Shown: positions 47,301 through 59,290 of the stretch, piece by piece
Position numbering within the stretch: the first letter of the stretch is position 1
Layout of the letters: the number at the start of each line of letters is the position of its first letter
From: Moringa oleifera
Lineage: Eukaryota > Streptophyta > Magnoliopsida > Brassicales > Moringaceae
Assembly (NCBI GenBank): GCA_021397835.1
Contig: JAJFZO010000799.1
Location: 186,001 to 250,000, forward strand
Direction of reading: 5' to 3'
DNA length: 64,000 nucleotides
Program-made: the position numbers and the translations under genes
The notes under the pieces: model-generated
What the model was told of the DNA's origin: nothing
Databases searched by the model: none
What the model saw: the letters and a program-made list of their open reading frames with translations, nothing else

Positions 47301-49699
47301 CCTTTGTTGACTTTGTTCATGTTTCTTTAAGTTTATTTTAATAGAGTCTAATTTGCCTAGGACTTTGCTGCCAGTAAGACTCCTTGTGCAATACTGCCAC
47401 TTTCTTGGGCTCAACTCTCCACCTGGTTCAGATATCTTTGTATTGTCATGTCCAAGGAGATCATACTTTGATAAGATATCATGTTCTGGATAATAAGTTT
47501 ATAGCTTAATACACTCATTAAGCTGATTTTTATTTAGATCAAGACAGCGTATAAGGTTCACCAAGAAATTATTGTGACTAATTTCACTTTCTAGCTATTG
47601 ATTATCCGGGTTATATATCGAGATATAGTGTTCTGATATTATTGAGGGGTACTAAGCTTTGCAATCTTGGAAGATGGGATAGTCTAGAAGGCTAACTGAT
47701 TATATTCATACTCATAATGTGAGAGGATGATCAATTATGGGTAGATTAATGCACTCTTGGTAATTCAATCCTGGTCTACATTAATCAAATTAATAATTAA
47801 ATATAAATTACTGATATAATCTTGGTACTCCTCAATAAATAGCCAATTATGTTATCCTCAAACACGAGACCTAATAATTATCCTAGGGTGCTCGATGTAA
47901 TGTTTATATATAACTCACATTATCAAATGGACCATCATCCTAAATAATATGCTTAATTTTAATTCTATGGTTTGATACATGGAATGCTGCTATTTTCTTA
48001 GGCTCAACTCCTAGTTAGGGACATGATATAAATGGATAATTGAGTCTATGCTTAGTACCCATGATTTGGGTAATTCATATTTAAATGGAGAAAAAGATCT
48101 ATTTGTATATCCGTGAATGGATGACATTATTTGTGCTAACTAATATAAGTTGTATGTTTTCATTCGTGCTTATCTATAAATGAATGCATGACTAAAAAGC
48201 CAAAGGTAACCTACCAACTTTGGGCTTGCCAAATAGGATATCCACAGTAACGATGTAGACATCTGGAGTAAATTAAAGTATTATGCTACAATTGAATTTT
48301 GACATTTCATCCCTGTAAATCCACATATCATATAACATCAACGAAAGGAATATCCAATGGTAATAATTGATAATTACCTATATCATTATTGATAGCAAAT
48401 CATAAACATATAAGTAATTAGGCTTAGCAATTAATTGGATCTAATAATTAATTACTTAAAATATATTTGAACTCAATAATTAATTTATTTAAAAATATAA
48501 TTGGGTTTGAGATGTAACTAAACCTAATAATATGCATTATGATCACCACATATAGCACCCTATTATACATGAAATCATTAGTTCAGATACTATTAATGAA
48601 GAAATTAGCTTATGCATATCAAGCTCAAGTTGATCAACTTAGGTCATGTTCCTAATTAACTATACTTGGACACATATGGGATATCAAACTATATGATATC
48701 CCCAAGCTTCACAACCATATAGCCCTATCCGTTAGTCTATGGAGAATTATGGGAATGGAACTTAAGATATGCCTAGCATATGCCTAATTTACTATGATGA
48801 AGGAATTACTGATTCACACTTTGAAGATGAGCACATACAAAAAGACTTGTTGGTAGATATCCGTCGACAAGTCAATAAGACAGCAAGTTTGGGCGCAAAT
48901 TCCAAACTGGTGTATATGTTCAAATAGGTTATCACACAAGAAGTCTTACCTGAATATATCAACAATTATAAGATACCATTTCCTATCTAAGGTTATTATC
49001 ATATTGTCATGAATTACAACATCCTGTCAATACTTAAGAATGGGTGATATATCATCAAAACGCTATCATTGTTCAGGCCTCAAATTATTTGGTTGTCTAG
49101 ACATGTAAACATAAGCAGTTGGTTGTAATTAAGGATGCTTATGGGTTATGACCTAGCACGTAAACATATGTAACTATTGATACTATGTCAGGCACATTAA
49201 GTCTAATAATTTAGTTATCAACTAATGGAATGATATCCTTGACCATGCCTTACATACATGTAACTATGCGGATAACCCTTAAATTGAGATATTGCCTGAT
49301 TATAAATAGGATGGCATTTCCTTCGTCATTGTCAACTATTTGTTATGAAGAGCTAGAAAACATATGCATAATCATCAAGTCATGAGGTTATTAGGAAAGT
49401 GCTTTCTCTTTTTCTCTTGCTCGGGCTAATGGTTGGTGTTATCAAAAAATTATTAGTGAAAGACAACTACCTATTAGTACTAGATGATTTTTAACCATAT
49501 CCCAACAAGCCCATGACTTTTTTGAAAGATATATAATTGGGAGAATTATCACTCTTCCAACCCGTAACATAATGATAACTGATATTTGGGTTGAGTACCA
49601 TAATGGCTTTATCATGGGTATACACCTGGAGGCATACAGTGTGAAAATTCACGGGCATGTACTTGATCAATAATTAACTTAGATTAGCATATGCCTACT

Positions 49700-49935
49700 A
49701 GGAAAGGTCCAAGTTTATTTGGAAGAGTTGGCGCTTATCTAAACTATTCGATCTTAGAGTCCTAATAAGAAAGGATTACTAACTAAAATCGGTCTCTTGA
49801 ATTGTATAGGGTTTCAAGAAGGAGAAACAAAGAGCCTAGAGGATCACAAAAAGGTCTCATGAGGGTTTAAGTATGGTAATGCTTAGGAGAAGCATCCACC
49901 TTTTTCTCATATATATTCCTTTTTAGAGTTAATCA
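49700..49935 (-). repeat. Dispersed LTR-type repeat, minus-strand copy
   Basis: Inverse counterpart of 47055-47300. Its inverse complement carries 'agtttagataagcgccaact' where the plus copy has 'agtttagaaaagcaccaact'. The segment just outside it ('gagaaaaaggtggatgctt' in inverse) also matches 59545-59560. Confidence 0.65.
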
Positions 49936-52379
49936 AGGTACTATTAAAGGGAGTGAAGGTTTGACCAACTATGGCAAGTTAACTTTGAAGATCAGCAAAT
50001 TAGAGTTAGCTATTTAAATTATTACCATCGTCTACATACATGAGCAATATCCGAGGCCATATTTGAACTTCACAGGTATCCCGTTAGACATGGATAAGAA
50101 AGTTCTAGTGTAAATTATCCTCCCTAATTAGTGATAGGTATCAAGTTCATATGTAATGGTATATCAATTATCCTTAATGGTTCCAAACATCAAGGATTCT
50201 TGATAAAATTACTCGCGTATAAGATTACATATCAAGATTTATGGTACTAAATACAGGCTCGTCTTGTTGATAATAATGAGCACCGTCGTATAGGTGACAA
50301 AGGACTAATAGTCAATAGAAGTATTAGATCCTTATACTGAAGTGTCATAGTGAAGGAATATTGACATTAAGTGTATCAATTATGGTTATATCCATACGGA
50401 TGGTGGATGTCGCTTATCATTAAGATAATTATAAATAAATGACGAAAATGTAAGAATAATGTTCATCACTTGTCGTGGATATATATCGATAACTATGATC
50501 CAACCTTTATATTTATGATTCACAACAAAAAATAACGTTGAACTCCTACTTGATGTCAATGTGATGCTTAATTGCAATTCCATGGTTTTCAGAACAAGGA
50601 AACGTATGAGAGTACCTCACTACTAAAACTATTTTATATCAATTGGCATGTAGCTATAATATTTTACCATTATGAAGTTATTATTAATTATCATTCATAA
50701 GGAGGTATATAGTCATGATTTAGTAAGGGTGGATGTCACATGTGTCAAGATATACAAATAGATCTTTTCGAATAAGATGGTGAATTTTTATTATTGTATA
50801 ATTAACACAACCAAGATTAACTTTACATACTATGAACATATCAAGATTGGGAGATAACTCTAATTAGATATGTTCAATTGTAGAAAATTCAATAGATAAT
50901 CATTATTGACTTAATGAATTGGTAATTAATGATAAAATGCCTATTTTGTTATGGATATCGAGGAGTACCAAGACATGTTACCCAATTGGGAAACCAAATT
51001 TATGGGTTAACTTAATTGACCTAGGACCAGTTATCATAAGAGATGTATGTGACATAATAGGACCTCATGAAAAGGTTAATTCTCCCATAATCAATGCCAA
51101 AAGTAAAGATATCCACAGACATGAGTGAGTTTGAGCATATTGAGCGCAAATGGAGGCTAACGACACTAAATTAATCCAATATGGAGGTTTGTTAATCACC
51201 ACACCAGTTATTACAGATTAATGGTTACCACAAATTGGTAAATAAGATGCTAATATTTGATCTTAGTTTAAATATTCACTATGAACGAACACTTATCGTT
51301 AGATTAACCGTAAGATTGATGCCTTAATAGTCATGGGCTTATCTAACAAGTAGTGTAGCATGTTGGATAAATAGCATTTATGACAATATCAAATAATTAA
51401 TGGCCCTATAATTTATCTTTATGTCTTGTCATTGACATACAAACTTATCCAACATTCGTTTAATCTTAAAGTAAACTGGATTGGACATTTACTAGGGTGA
51501 ACAAGTTAGTAGTATAATCAGTAACAATTATAGGACCCGAGGCACCCACTAATGTCATGGTAAATTAATCAAGGGACAGTGATGATAGGTGATGGATAAA
51601 TGAATATCAACCCATCATTTGATTTGTATATCCACCTCATAACTCATATTATTAAAAATATACATAATAACCTTTTAGCTTAGTATGACAAGAATCTGCT
51701 TGTGATTCCTTGGGCCAAATTAGTAAACACATCGTGCTTATAAATCTTTATTAATTATATCTATTTCAAATATGTCGTAATGAAATGATTTATTGGGTAT
51801 GCTATCATAGATGATGATTTTGGGAGCTAAGAGTAAATCTAGATGGTGCTGGTGATTCCCAAGTTAAACATAATTTATTAAGCAATGGCACACATAACCC
51901 ATTCATTCATGCCTTAGAGAGTAAGACATAATACAATCTTGCTTATCCATTGAGGGTGGTGGAGAATTTCATAGGTCAAATATTGACTACCGATAAGAGA
52001 TACTAAATTGTCCAAGTTGAAACTCATAGTGTTTCAAATAAGCTTAATTGCTACTAGGTGGATAATTTAATAGTACCAATAAAAAAACAATTATTATTAG
52101 TAATCTTGTATAGCCATGATTATGTCAATTTGAATTAGGATAGCCAAACCTTGTCTGACTATCAATGGCTAATACTCTCAGATATATTTTGAGGGTAAGA
52201 TATTTATTGTTTTCTAATAATACTTTCGATTTTAGGATAATGACATGGCTCAAAAACTTATATGAATTCAGATATGTTAATTTTCTAATTTGACACTTAT
52301 GATAAATGCAAGTCATTTTTTCCCTTGTAAGTTAGAATTAATAAACTAATAATTACAAATATTCACTACAACAAAATAG

Positions 52380-52860
52380 TCTTTTATTCACAGATTTTTA
52401 ACGGCTTTTGTTCACAGTTGTAAAACTGTGGACTATGTTGATGTGAACAAAAGTCAGTGAAAATAGTTCACAGTTCTAAAACTGTGAATAAAACGAATTT
52501 AGTTCACAGTTCATTAATGTTTTGTTCACAGTTATAGAACTGTGAATAAAATTATATTAGTTCACAGTTCATTAACGTTTTGTTCACAGTTATAGAACTG
52601 TGAATAAAAACTATGTTAGTTCACAGTTCATTAACATTTTGTTCACAGTTATAGAACTGTGAATAAAAACTATGTTAGTTCACAGTTCATTAAAGATTTG
52701 TTCACAGCTATAAAACTGTGAACAAAACTATATTAGTTCACAGTTCATTAAAGATTTGTTCACAGTTATAGAACTGTGAATAAAAGTTTGAATACCACAC
52801 TTTAATTCACAGTTTATTAAAGTTTCGTTCACAGTTCTAAAACTGTGAATAAAACTACTA
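52380..52860. repeat. Left hairpin array of the CACTA element, period 58-60 bp
   Basis: The unit contains the hairpin 'ttcacagttatagaactgtgaa' in variants, with 9-bp arms around a 4-base loop, plus a spacer 'ttcacagttcatta'. Spacer starts at 52503, 52561, 52620, 52679, 52737 and about 52805 give periods of 58, 59, 59, 58 and 68. Earlier, less regular hairpins lie at about 52389-52495. As in other CACTA elements this is the presumed subterminal transposase-binding zone. Confidence 0.9.
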
Positions 52861-53671
52861 CTTTTTATTTATTAATTTTTTTTAAAAAAACAAAAACCAA
52901 ATTGATAAATAATTAAAAATTTAAATTACTATTTAATTTGTTTTTGTTTTTAACGTATAATAATTTAAAATTAAATCATTATTTAATTTTTAATAATCTT
53001 AATTTTGTAATTATAATTCATATTTTTAATTATTATTTGATTACTTTTTTTTCAAAATCAAAATTTTTTGCTTAGGATTTCACATTTTTCTATTTACTTA
53101 AAAATAAAATTTAAAAATATAAAAATATTGCATATAATTAAAAAGTAAACCATTACAAATAATTAAAAAGTAAAATTTTTTCTTTCTTATGGTGACATTT
53201 GATTTTTCGATGTCATAGCGTGAAGTTACTCAATATACTGAAAAAATATTTGTATAGGAACAAGTGAATTGATGCAATTTTGTATTTATATATAAACAAA
53301 AAGTAAATGAATTGAAAATAAAAATATAAAAAGTTACAGATTCTTCCTCCTTGATTGTTACATACAATACTATTATTTGCTAAATACTTTATTTATAACA
53401 TAATACTGAATATTAGACCATGAGTATTTCATTTGCCTTTTACTTTAGATAATGATTTATCTCATGCTCTAATTTAGGCTGCATGATAGTTCACTTGCTA
53501 TTAAAAATTTCTCGAGAAGCAAACTTAAATCAAGGTCCACAAAGCTCCTTTTTGGTCATATTTGCTGGAGAAGAGCCATGCCAATAGCTGGAAAAGAACA
53601 AAAAAACATAAAAGCTGATACTAATAAAAAGAAAAAAAGTAATTATAGATTGGGGACAAAAGATTAATTCA

Positions 53672-54062
53672 GACCTCTCACTTAGGTCTAGAGTCCTTAG
53701 TCTAAATCTGGAACCACTCAGCCAGGTCTGGAACCCCCAGACCCCTCACTCAGATCTGGAAACTCTAGTCCAGATCTGGAACCCCTCACCCCTAACCCAA
53801 TCTGGAACCCCAACCCAGATTTGAAACCCTTCACCCAGGTCCGAAACTCTCAGCCTAGATGTGGAACCCCAGCCCAGATCTGGAACCCCTCTCACCCAGA
53901 TATGAAACACTCAGCCTAGATCTAGAATTCCAGCCAAGATCTGGAACTCCTCTCCCCCAGATCCAAAAAAATCAGCCTAAATCTAGAACACCAGCCCAGA
54001 TTTGGAACTCCTCGCACCCAAATCCGAAACTCTTAGCCTAGATCTAGAACCCCTCAACCAGG
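53672..54062. repeat. Minisatellite inside the CACTA element
   Basis: Repeated 'cccagatctggaacccc' and 'aactctcagcctagatct' phrases form alternating units that add up to about 60-65 bp. The block is distinctly richer in GC than its surroundings. The open frame 53859-54041 is a translation of the repeat, not a gene. Confidence 0.85.
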
Positions 54063-54546
54063 AAATCTCATCCCACATTCGGAAACCCATACATCTAAAT
54101 CTTGGATCTAAACAAATATTTTGAACCTCAAAATAGATCTAAAATCTTGATGAAAATGAAACCATGCATATATCTAGAATCTCAATGGGAGGAAAACAAC
54201 ATCCGAATTTGAGCTTAAAGATAATGAAATTAAAAGCCAAAAATCAAGGAACAATAATTTCTGCATTTTAACAAAAAAGATGAGCACAATATTTCGGGAG
54301 AAAAGATATAACTTACCGAAAAAGGGGAGGAGATGTGGAACCCAAAAGCAAGCAACACTGCACACACTTTTAATCCCTTTGATGTAAATGGTTAAGACCG
54401 ATTGAATGTTTGGTTTGCACATCTACAGCCCGGAGAGGCTGTCCTCACAGTGTGCACTTCTTACCTAAAGAATCGAAGAAATGTTTGAGTAATTGGATAA
54501 GAAGAACGAATGAATTAATTAATTCGTCGATGTTTCTGGAGAAGAT

Positions 54547-54800
54547 GCAAAGATTTATTCACAGTTATGACTGAAATTGTGAATAAAAGATGCAGAGCTT
54601 TATTCACAGTTATGGCTGAAACTGTGAATAAAAGATACAGAGTTTTGTTCCCAGTTACTGCCAGAACTGTGAATAAAACCCTTTATTCACAGTTATGGCC
54701 GAAACTGTGAATAAAAGATACAGAGTTTTGTTCACAGTTGCTGCCAGAACTGTGAATAAAACCCTTTATTCATAGTTATGGCTGAAACTGTGAACAAAGG
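54547..54800. repeat. Internal hairpin array of the CACTA element
   Basis: Alternating units 'attcacagttatggctgaaac'-type and 'ttgttcacagttgctgcc'-type, each followed by an inverted arm 'ctgtgaataaa'. The arms match those of the terminal arrays, but the loops are longer and differ in sequence. Confidence 0.85.
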
Positions 54801-54829
54801 TTAGTGCCTTTATTCACTCACTGTCACTG

Positions 54830-55330
54830 CCTTCTTCATTCACTTGCACATGGATTCACAGCTTCACCAGAAAAAGAAAGCGCGGGAGAGAAGGGGGAGG
54901 ACTAAGGAAGGCCGACTGTAACTTTGGCTTGGTGGTGGTGGGCATGCATGAGCATCCCTTTCCTTCTACTGCTGTGAGGCAGCAGAGGGGTTTGCTTTTT
55001 ATATATGTTCTCATCACCTTCTGGAGAGGGCATGACTTCCATCTGGATCCTCTTAATTTGCTTGGAATTAATTAATGGTTTGGCTTAACTTTACAGCATA
55101 TCTCACAGTTAATTACCTCCTCTTGGCATCAAGTTCATGTTTTGCTAGTTCCTCTTATTCTCAGATATCTGCTTATATATATATATATATATCCATCAAA
55201 AAAATCACAAAAAGATGCAGAAACAGAGGAGAAAGAGAGGGACAAAGAGGGAGAGAGTACCTTTGCTCGGAGAAGCTGGTTATTGTTATGAAAGTTAATT
55301 TCCTGCAAGACACCCATGAATGATTTCAAT
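54830..55330. other. Possible captured host gene segment inside the CACTA element
   Basis: A CT/GA-rich, higher-GC segment between two hairpin blocks. Read on the minus strand it resembles a plant 5' leader: CT-rich tracts, 'ctttctttttctggtgaag', and a donor-like 'caaaggtactctc' at about 55255-55268. Its composition differs from the rest of the element. No protein family is recognised, and the two overlapping open frames at 55075-55329 are not convincing. A (TA)n tract lies at about 55173-55192. Gene capture is inference. Confidence 0.35.
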
Positions 55331-55631
55331 GAGACAGAGAGAAAATATTTTTAGGTTATAAGTGGACACTAATTTTTCAATTCAGACCTGAAGCTACTGA
55401 AGTGATTTTCAATGGCAGAATCAATGGAAACTCAATATGCTTGTTTAAACTATGCTACCATATTAGAAATTTAAGAGGATTATGAGCATAGAGTTACCCT
55501 CTTCTGCATGTACTCGATTTTGGCAAACAGCAGCTCATTCTAGTTCAGGAGGGGGTTGAAGAAATGGAAGAAGAAAAGAAAGGAAGACCTGTAACAGAGG
55601 CAAAAAAATTCAATGCATGGTGCACATACAT

Positions 55632-55832
55632 TTTGTTCACAGTTATAAACATAACTGTGAATAAAAGTTTCACTTAGTTCACAGTTATAAGCATAACTGT
55701 GAACAAAATTTTTCCTTTATTCACAGTTTTAGTAACAACTGTGAATAAAAGAAATCTTTGTTCACAGTTTTATTACAACTGTGAATAAAAATTCTTTTAT
55801 TAACAGTTGTTATTAAAACTGTGAACTATCCA
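55632..55832. repeat. Right hairpin array of the CACTA element
   Basis: Five or six hairpins of the type 'ttcacagttataaacataactgtgaa', with loops differing from the left array. They lie just inside the right inverted terminus at 55862. Confidence 0.9.
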
Positions 55833-55865
55833 GTGTGAAGTAATCCCATTTTTCTTGTAGTGATT

Positions 55866-58839
55866 CCATCAATCTATTTACAGGTATGGCTTACATATGG
55901 CATGTCCAAGGGATCATAGTTTGATTAATCCTTACATTATATAACACTTAACTAAAAGGTTTCGTTACTATTTTATTGCTAAATTTTGGTATTTCTCATT
56001 CTTCTAGATATCCTCAGCTTATCTAATATCGCCCTTATGATATGTCCTATGTTTATCCGCTTTTGCCTTCTCCTTATCTTTGTCATAACAACTCATACCT
56101 CAGATAAGGATCAGACCTCGTTGATTGGGGTATCATCATTGGAAACTAGTGTGAAAAGATTACTTGCAACAAGGCATATGATTGGCTTGCGTAACATTAA
56201 AGTCTTCCTAAATTGATCATGTTATCATTCTTACAAATGATCTAGCCTAATCTGCGCTAGGCAAAATATTTATTGACCTATTATGAATACTTCCCTAGTC
56301 AATTAATCTACAAGTTTTGTGCTCTCTCCATTAGCATTACTATAATTATCATTAATCACATCCTTTCAGATAATGATCTATTGCTTGATTATAACATAAT
56401 CCACATACAGGGTATTAAAATGGATCCAATGTCTACATATGGCCTTGGGAAGAATATTGCCAAGCGAAAAGGGGTACAGAGTTGGTCAATTTATGTGTAG
56501 CATACATTATTATTAATGCATATTAAAGTGCGTGATATCTTTGTTAGTTGAATAGATATCCATATTAATCCATAGACCTAACAATATCATAAAGCAGTAT
56601 GATATGAATTACAGGGTATCAAACTTATTACTGATATGATTATGGTGTAGATTAATAATGCGGCAAATATTTGAGCCATTGGCCTAGAATATCAATATAA
56701 CCCGCCTAAAGTTGGCTTATCCACATGCAATATCTGGATTATGTTGTAATCTGATAGTAGATCATCATCCTAATTTCATTGCTACTAAAAACTTAAATAA
56801 TGGGCAATATTCAACAAAAAACTGAAATAATTCAGGAATGCACTAACCATATGATGTGTAGAGTTTGTGATTTTGGATAATAAATAACTTTGATGATTGC
56901 CCACATCCATCTAGATAGATTAAGGCAAATACCATATCATAATTTAAAGACCAATAACTGAAACATGTGGTTATGCTTAACCCAATTATACAAATACCAT
57001 CCATAATCTTGTGAGGGTTATATACTGATTATTGACAAGATTTCATTTGAACATGCTAATTTGATGGGTCATTACATCCTGATGAATATAATGATCATAA
57101 TGAACGATATGTTCTCAAGAATTAATCCATTTACCACAGGGCAATGACTCCTAATATTTATTCACTTGTAACTATTTTACTAATTTAAATAATCATGCTA
57201 TAATTCTAATAGTCAATCTATCACCTAGTTAATGGCCGTTATACTGATATAAGTTATATGTACAAAATTACCATATATGAGTAATCAATAAGTAGGCATG
57301 GATAGTCACAATTACATGTCCAACTCGGTAAACATACTAATTTCCATGTTCCATGGGTATGTTAGTCACATCCTCCAATAAGTGACTATTCATGCCTACT
57401 TGTTATTGACTTATATATCCACTACTAAATTATGTAAATCATTCACTTACTTAAGGGTCAATCGGTAGCCTAGAATTCTTACTAAGCTTGATCATCCAAC
57501 ATTCGATAAGATTATCTATAAAAGGTTTAAGAGTGGCAATTCTTGGGAGAAACATCATAATAAATTAGGAATATCTTTAATTCCATCAAAAATATCATGT
57601 CCAAATTGGTTATGATGTGAATCTACATTTGTTGACCCAAATACGTACCTTATTGGTGTATTCATTACATTAACTCATAGGAGATATGACCAAGATCCCT
57701 CAAGATACTTTTAGTGATACTTTCATTAGGATATCAACTCCTTCGCCAATTGAAAATTCCTCTTGGGGATCCCTTCTTAGATAAGTTAGCCTGGGCTTAG
57801 GCTTAATTCTTGTCATTTTATGTATAATCATGGACCCAACTTAACTAATAAGTTGACCAATGTGCATAGTTGGTATCCCATTGATTTAGGAATTAAAATA
57901 ATATTTTATTAATCGAGTTATTCGTATATAATCATGTTAATTCGACAGAAAAGAAGGAAATATAGGATGGCATTTCCTTCATCTTCCTCCAGTTGATGGA
58001 TATACTAATACAATTGGTATAGGATGAATGTTTATGACATGAGTACTAGAGTGAGAGGAAGTTAGCTATCTTTCTTGATACCCTACTTAGTAGAATGTGC
58101 TTATTTATTGTGGAAGTTAGGCATAACTTATCTAAACTATCTATGACTCTGCCTTGAGATTATAGAACATGCAATTCTGGTGCAACATGTGGCAGTATCT
58201 CATTAAAAGAAGGACTTATGTTAAGTCCAAAAAGAAGTGCTAAGGAGCACACGAGTGACAGCAACGGGGGTAGTAACTAGTTCACGAAGGAACACTTTGG
58301 AGGATTGTACAATTCAATCTTATGATAAACAAATCCTTAATAATGTTTAGAATAGTTACATTTCCTATAATCCATTATTGCAATATTGACATGTTATTAA
58401 ATAGCAATTACGCAACATATTATTCCTTCGTATCATTTGGGATACCATTATGGTTGTGTTATAATTCCACCAAAATAGTGCTTCTTCCAGTGAACACTTA
58501 ATTCTAACACACACGTTCATAATTTGTTAACAACTTAAGTTAGTATGACAGTGTGCTTGTCAATTTTGTTTACCCAATATAGCCTGCTAACCTATTGATA
58601 TCTAATTAAGCATTAGATAACCTACACTATTATGGAAACCTTAGTAGGTTCATATACAAGTATCCATGTCCTTGATCATGGCCTATCTATATGATGACCC
58701 CTTAACTGTGGCTATATCTTGATGGTAATTCATGTTGGATTGTGATAGGAAGAGTACCATTGATTGCACTTAGGTATCCAATTGAGACTGACATGGTGAA
58801 TTCAGGCCATATCATTTTAATCAGAAACATTTGTACCCA
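55866..58839. other. Decayed LTR-retrotransposon DNA, continuation
   Basis: Same style of sequence as 46601-52360, from which it is separated only by the CACTA insertion. No domain recognised. A TATA-adjacent 19-mer at 57962-57980 is identical to 49306-49324. Open frames such as 55986-56216 and 56273-56500 (plus) have no family. Confidence 0.4.
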
Positions 58840-59290
58840 TTCATGAATATTATGAATAAGTTATGAACATGTTTACTTTTATTCATAAAAAGTATGATTT
58901 TTATGAGTTTATGGTGATGCTATTTAGGCTAACCAATGTGTCTGCTACTTTTTGTAACCATATGAAATACATATTGTTTGAATTTTTGGATAAGTTTGTG
59001 GTGGTTTATCTGGATAACATTGTGATCTACGATGAGACCTTAGAGTACCAAGTAAGCCATTTATGACAAGTATTGATGTGGCTAAAAAAGCCCCAACTAT
59101 ACATCAAGAAAGAGAAATGCAAGTTTTGTAAATAAGAAGCATTATTCCTTAAGCACTAGGTAGAGAACGAATAGATACAATAGGATGAAAGAAAAGTAAA
59201 ACCCATCATTGAGTGACCAACGCTTAGTAAAGTTGCTGAGTTACAATCAACTTTAGCCCTATGCTTGAGCTTAGTAACTCCTTGACTTAC
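58840..59290 (+). pseudogene. Ty3/gypsy reverse transcriptase fragment
   Basis: The frame 58863-59066 reads the RT palm of Ty3/gypsy elements: 'FYEFMVMLFRLTNVSATF', then 'FLDKFVVVYLDNIVIYDETL'. The catalytic YLDD box has become Tyr-Leu-Asp-Asn, which would inactivate it. After a stop, 'QLYIKKEKCKFCK' and the 'KVAELQSTL' region (family 'KVAELRSFLG') follow in the same or shifted frames to about 59290. The upstream RT fingers, RNase H and integrase are not recognised nearby. The copy is fragmentary and dead. Confidence 0.85.

Larger units (their letters stand above)
46601..52360. other. Decayed LTR-retrotransposon DNA, no intact domain
   Basis: 5.8 kb rich in stops on both strands, with no recognisable protein domain. 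Evidence for retrotransposon origin is internal repetition: an inverted pair at 47055-47300 and 49700-49935, and a TATA-containing segment at 49301-49324 whose exact 19-mer recurs at 57962-57980. It continues after the CACTA insertion at 55866. A CT-rich microsatellite (ctctttcttt)n lies at about 47112-47142. Confidence 0.45.
52361..55865. mobile_element. Complete non-autonomous CACTA transposon with ATT target-site duplication
   Basis: The element spans 52364-55862 (3499 bp). The left end is 'cactacaacaaaatag'; the inverse of the right end reads 'cactacaagaaaaatgg'. Both sides are flanked by the triplet ATT (52361-52363 and 55863-55865), the 3-bp duplication expected for CACTA insertion. It has no transposase. 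It carries three blocks of short hairpin repeats (52380-52860, 54547-54800, 55632-55832), a GC-richer minisatellite (53672-54062) and a CT-rich segment resembling a gene leader (54830-55330). Transposition would need a transposase supplied elsewhere, for example by a relative of the 13254-19379 element. Confidence 0.93.

Noticed and set aside
46601..52360. Caulimovirus-like or other viral insertion
   Set aside because: No movement-protein, coat-protein or polymerase motif could be read. Only LTR-type repetition supports any origin.
52380..52860. CRISPR-like array
   Set aside because: Regular 58-60-bp repeats with palindromes look superficially similar, but the spacers are repeats too, the context is a plant CACTA end, and no cas gene is present.
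53859..54041. Proline-rich 60-codon frame
   Set aside because: Direct translation of the minisatellite unit.
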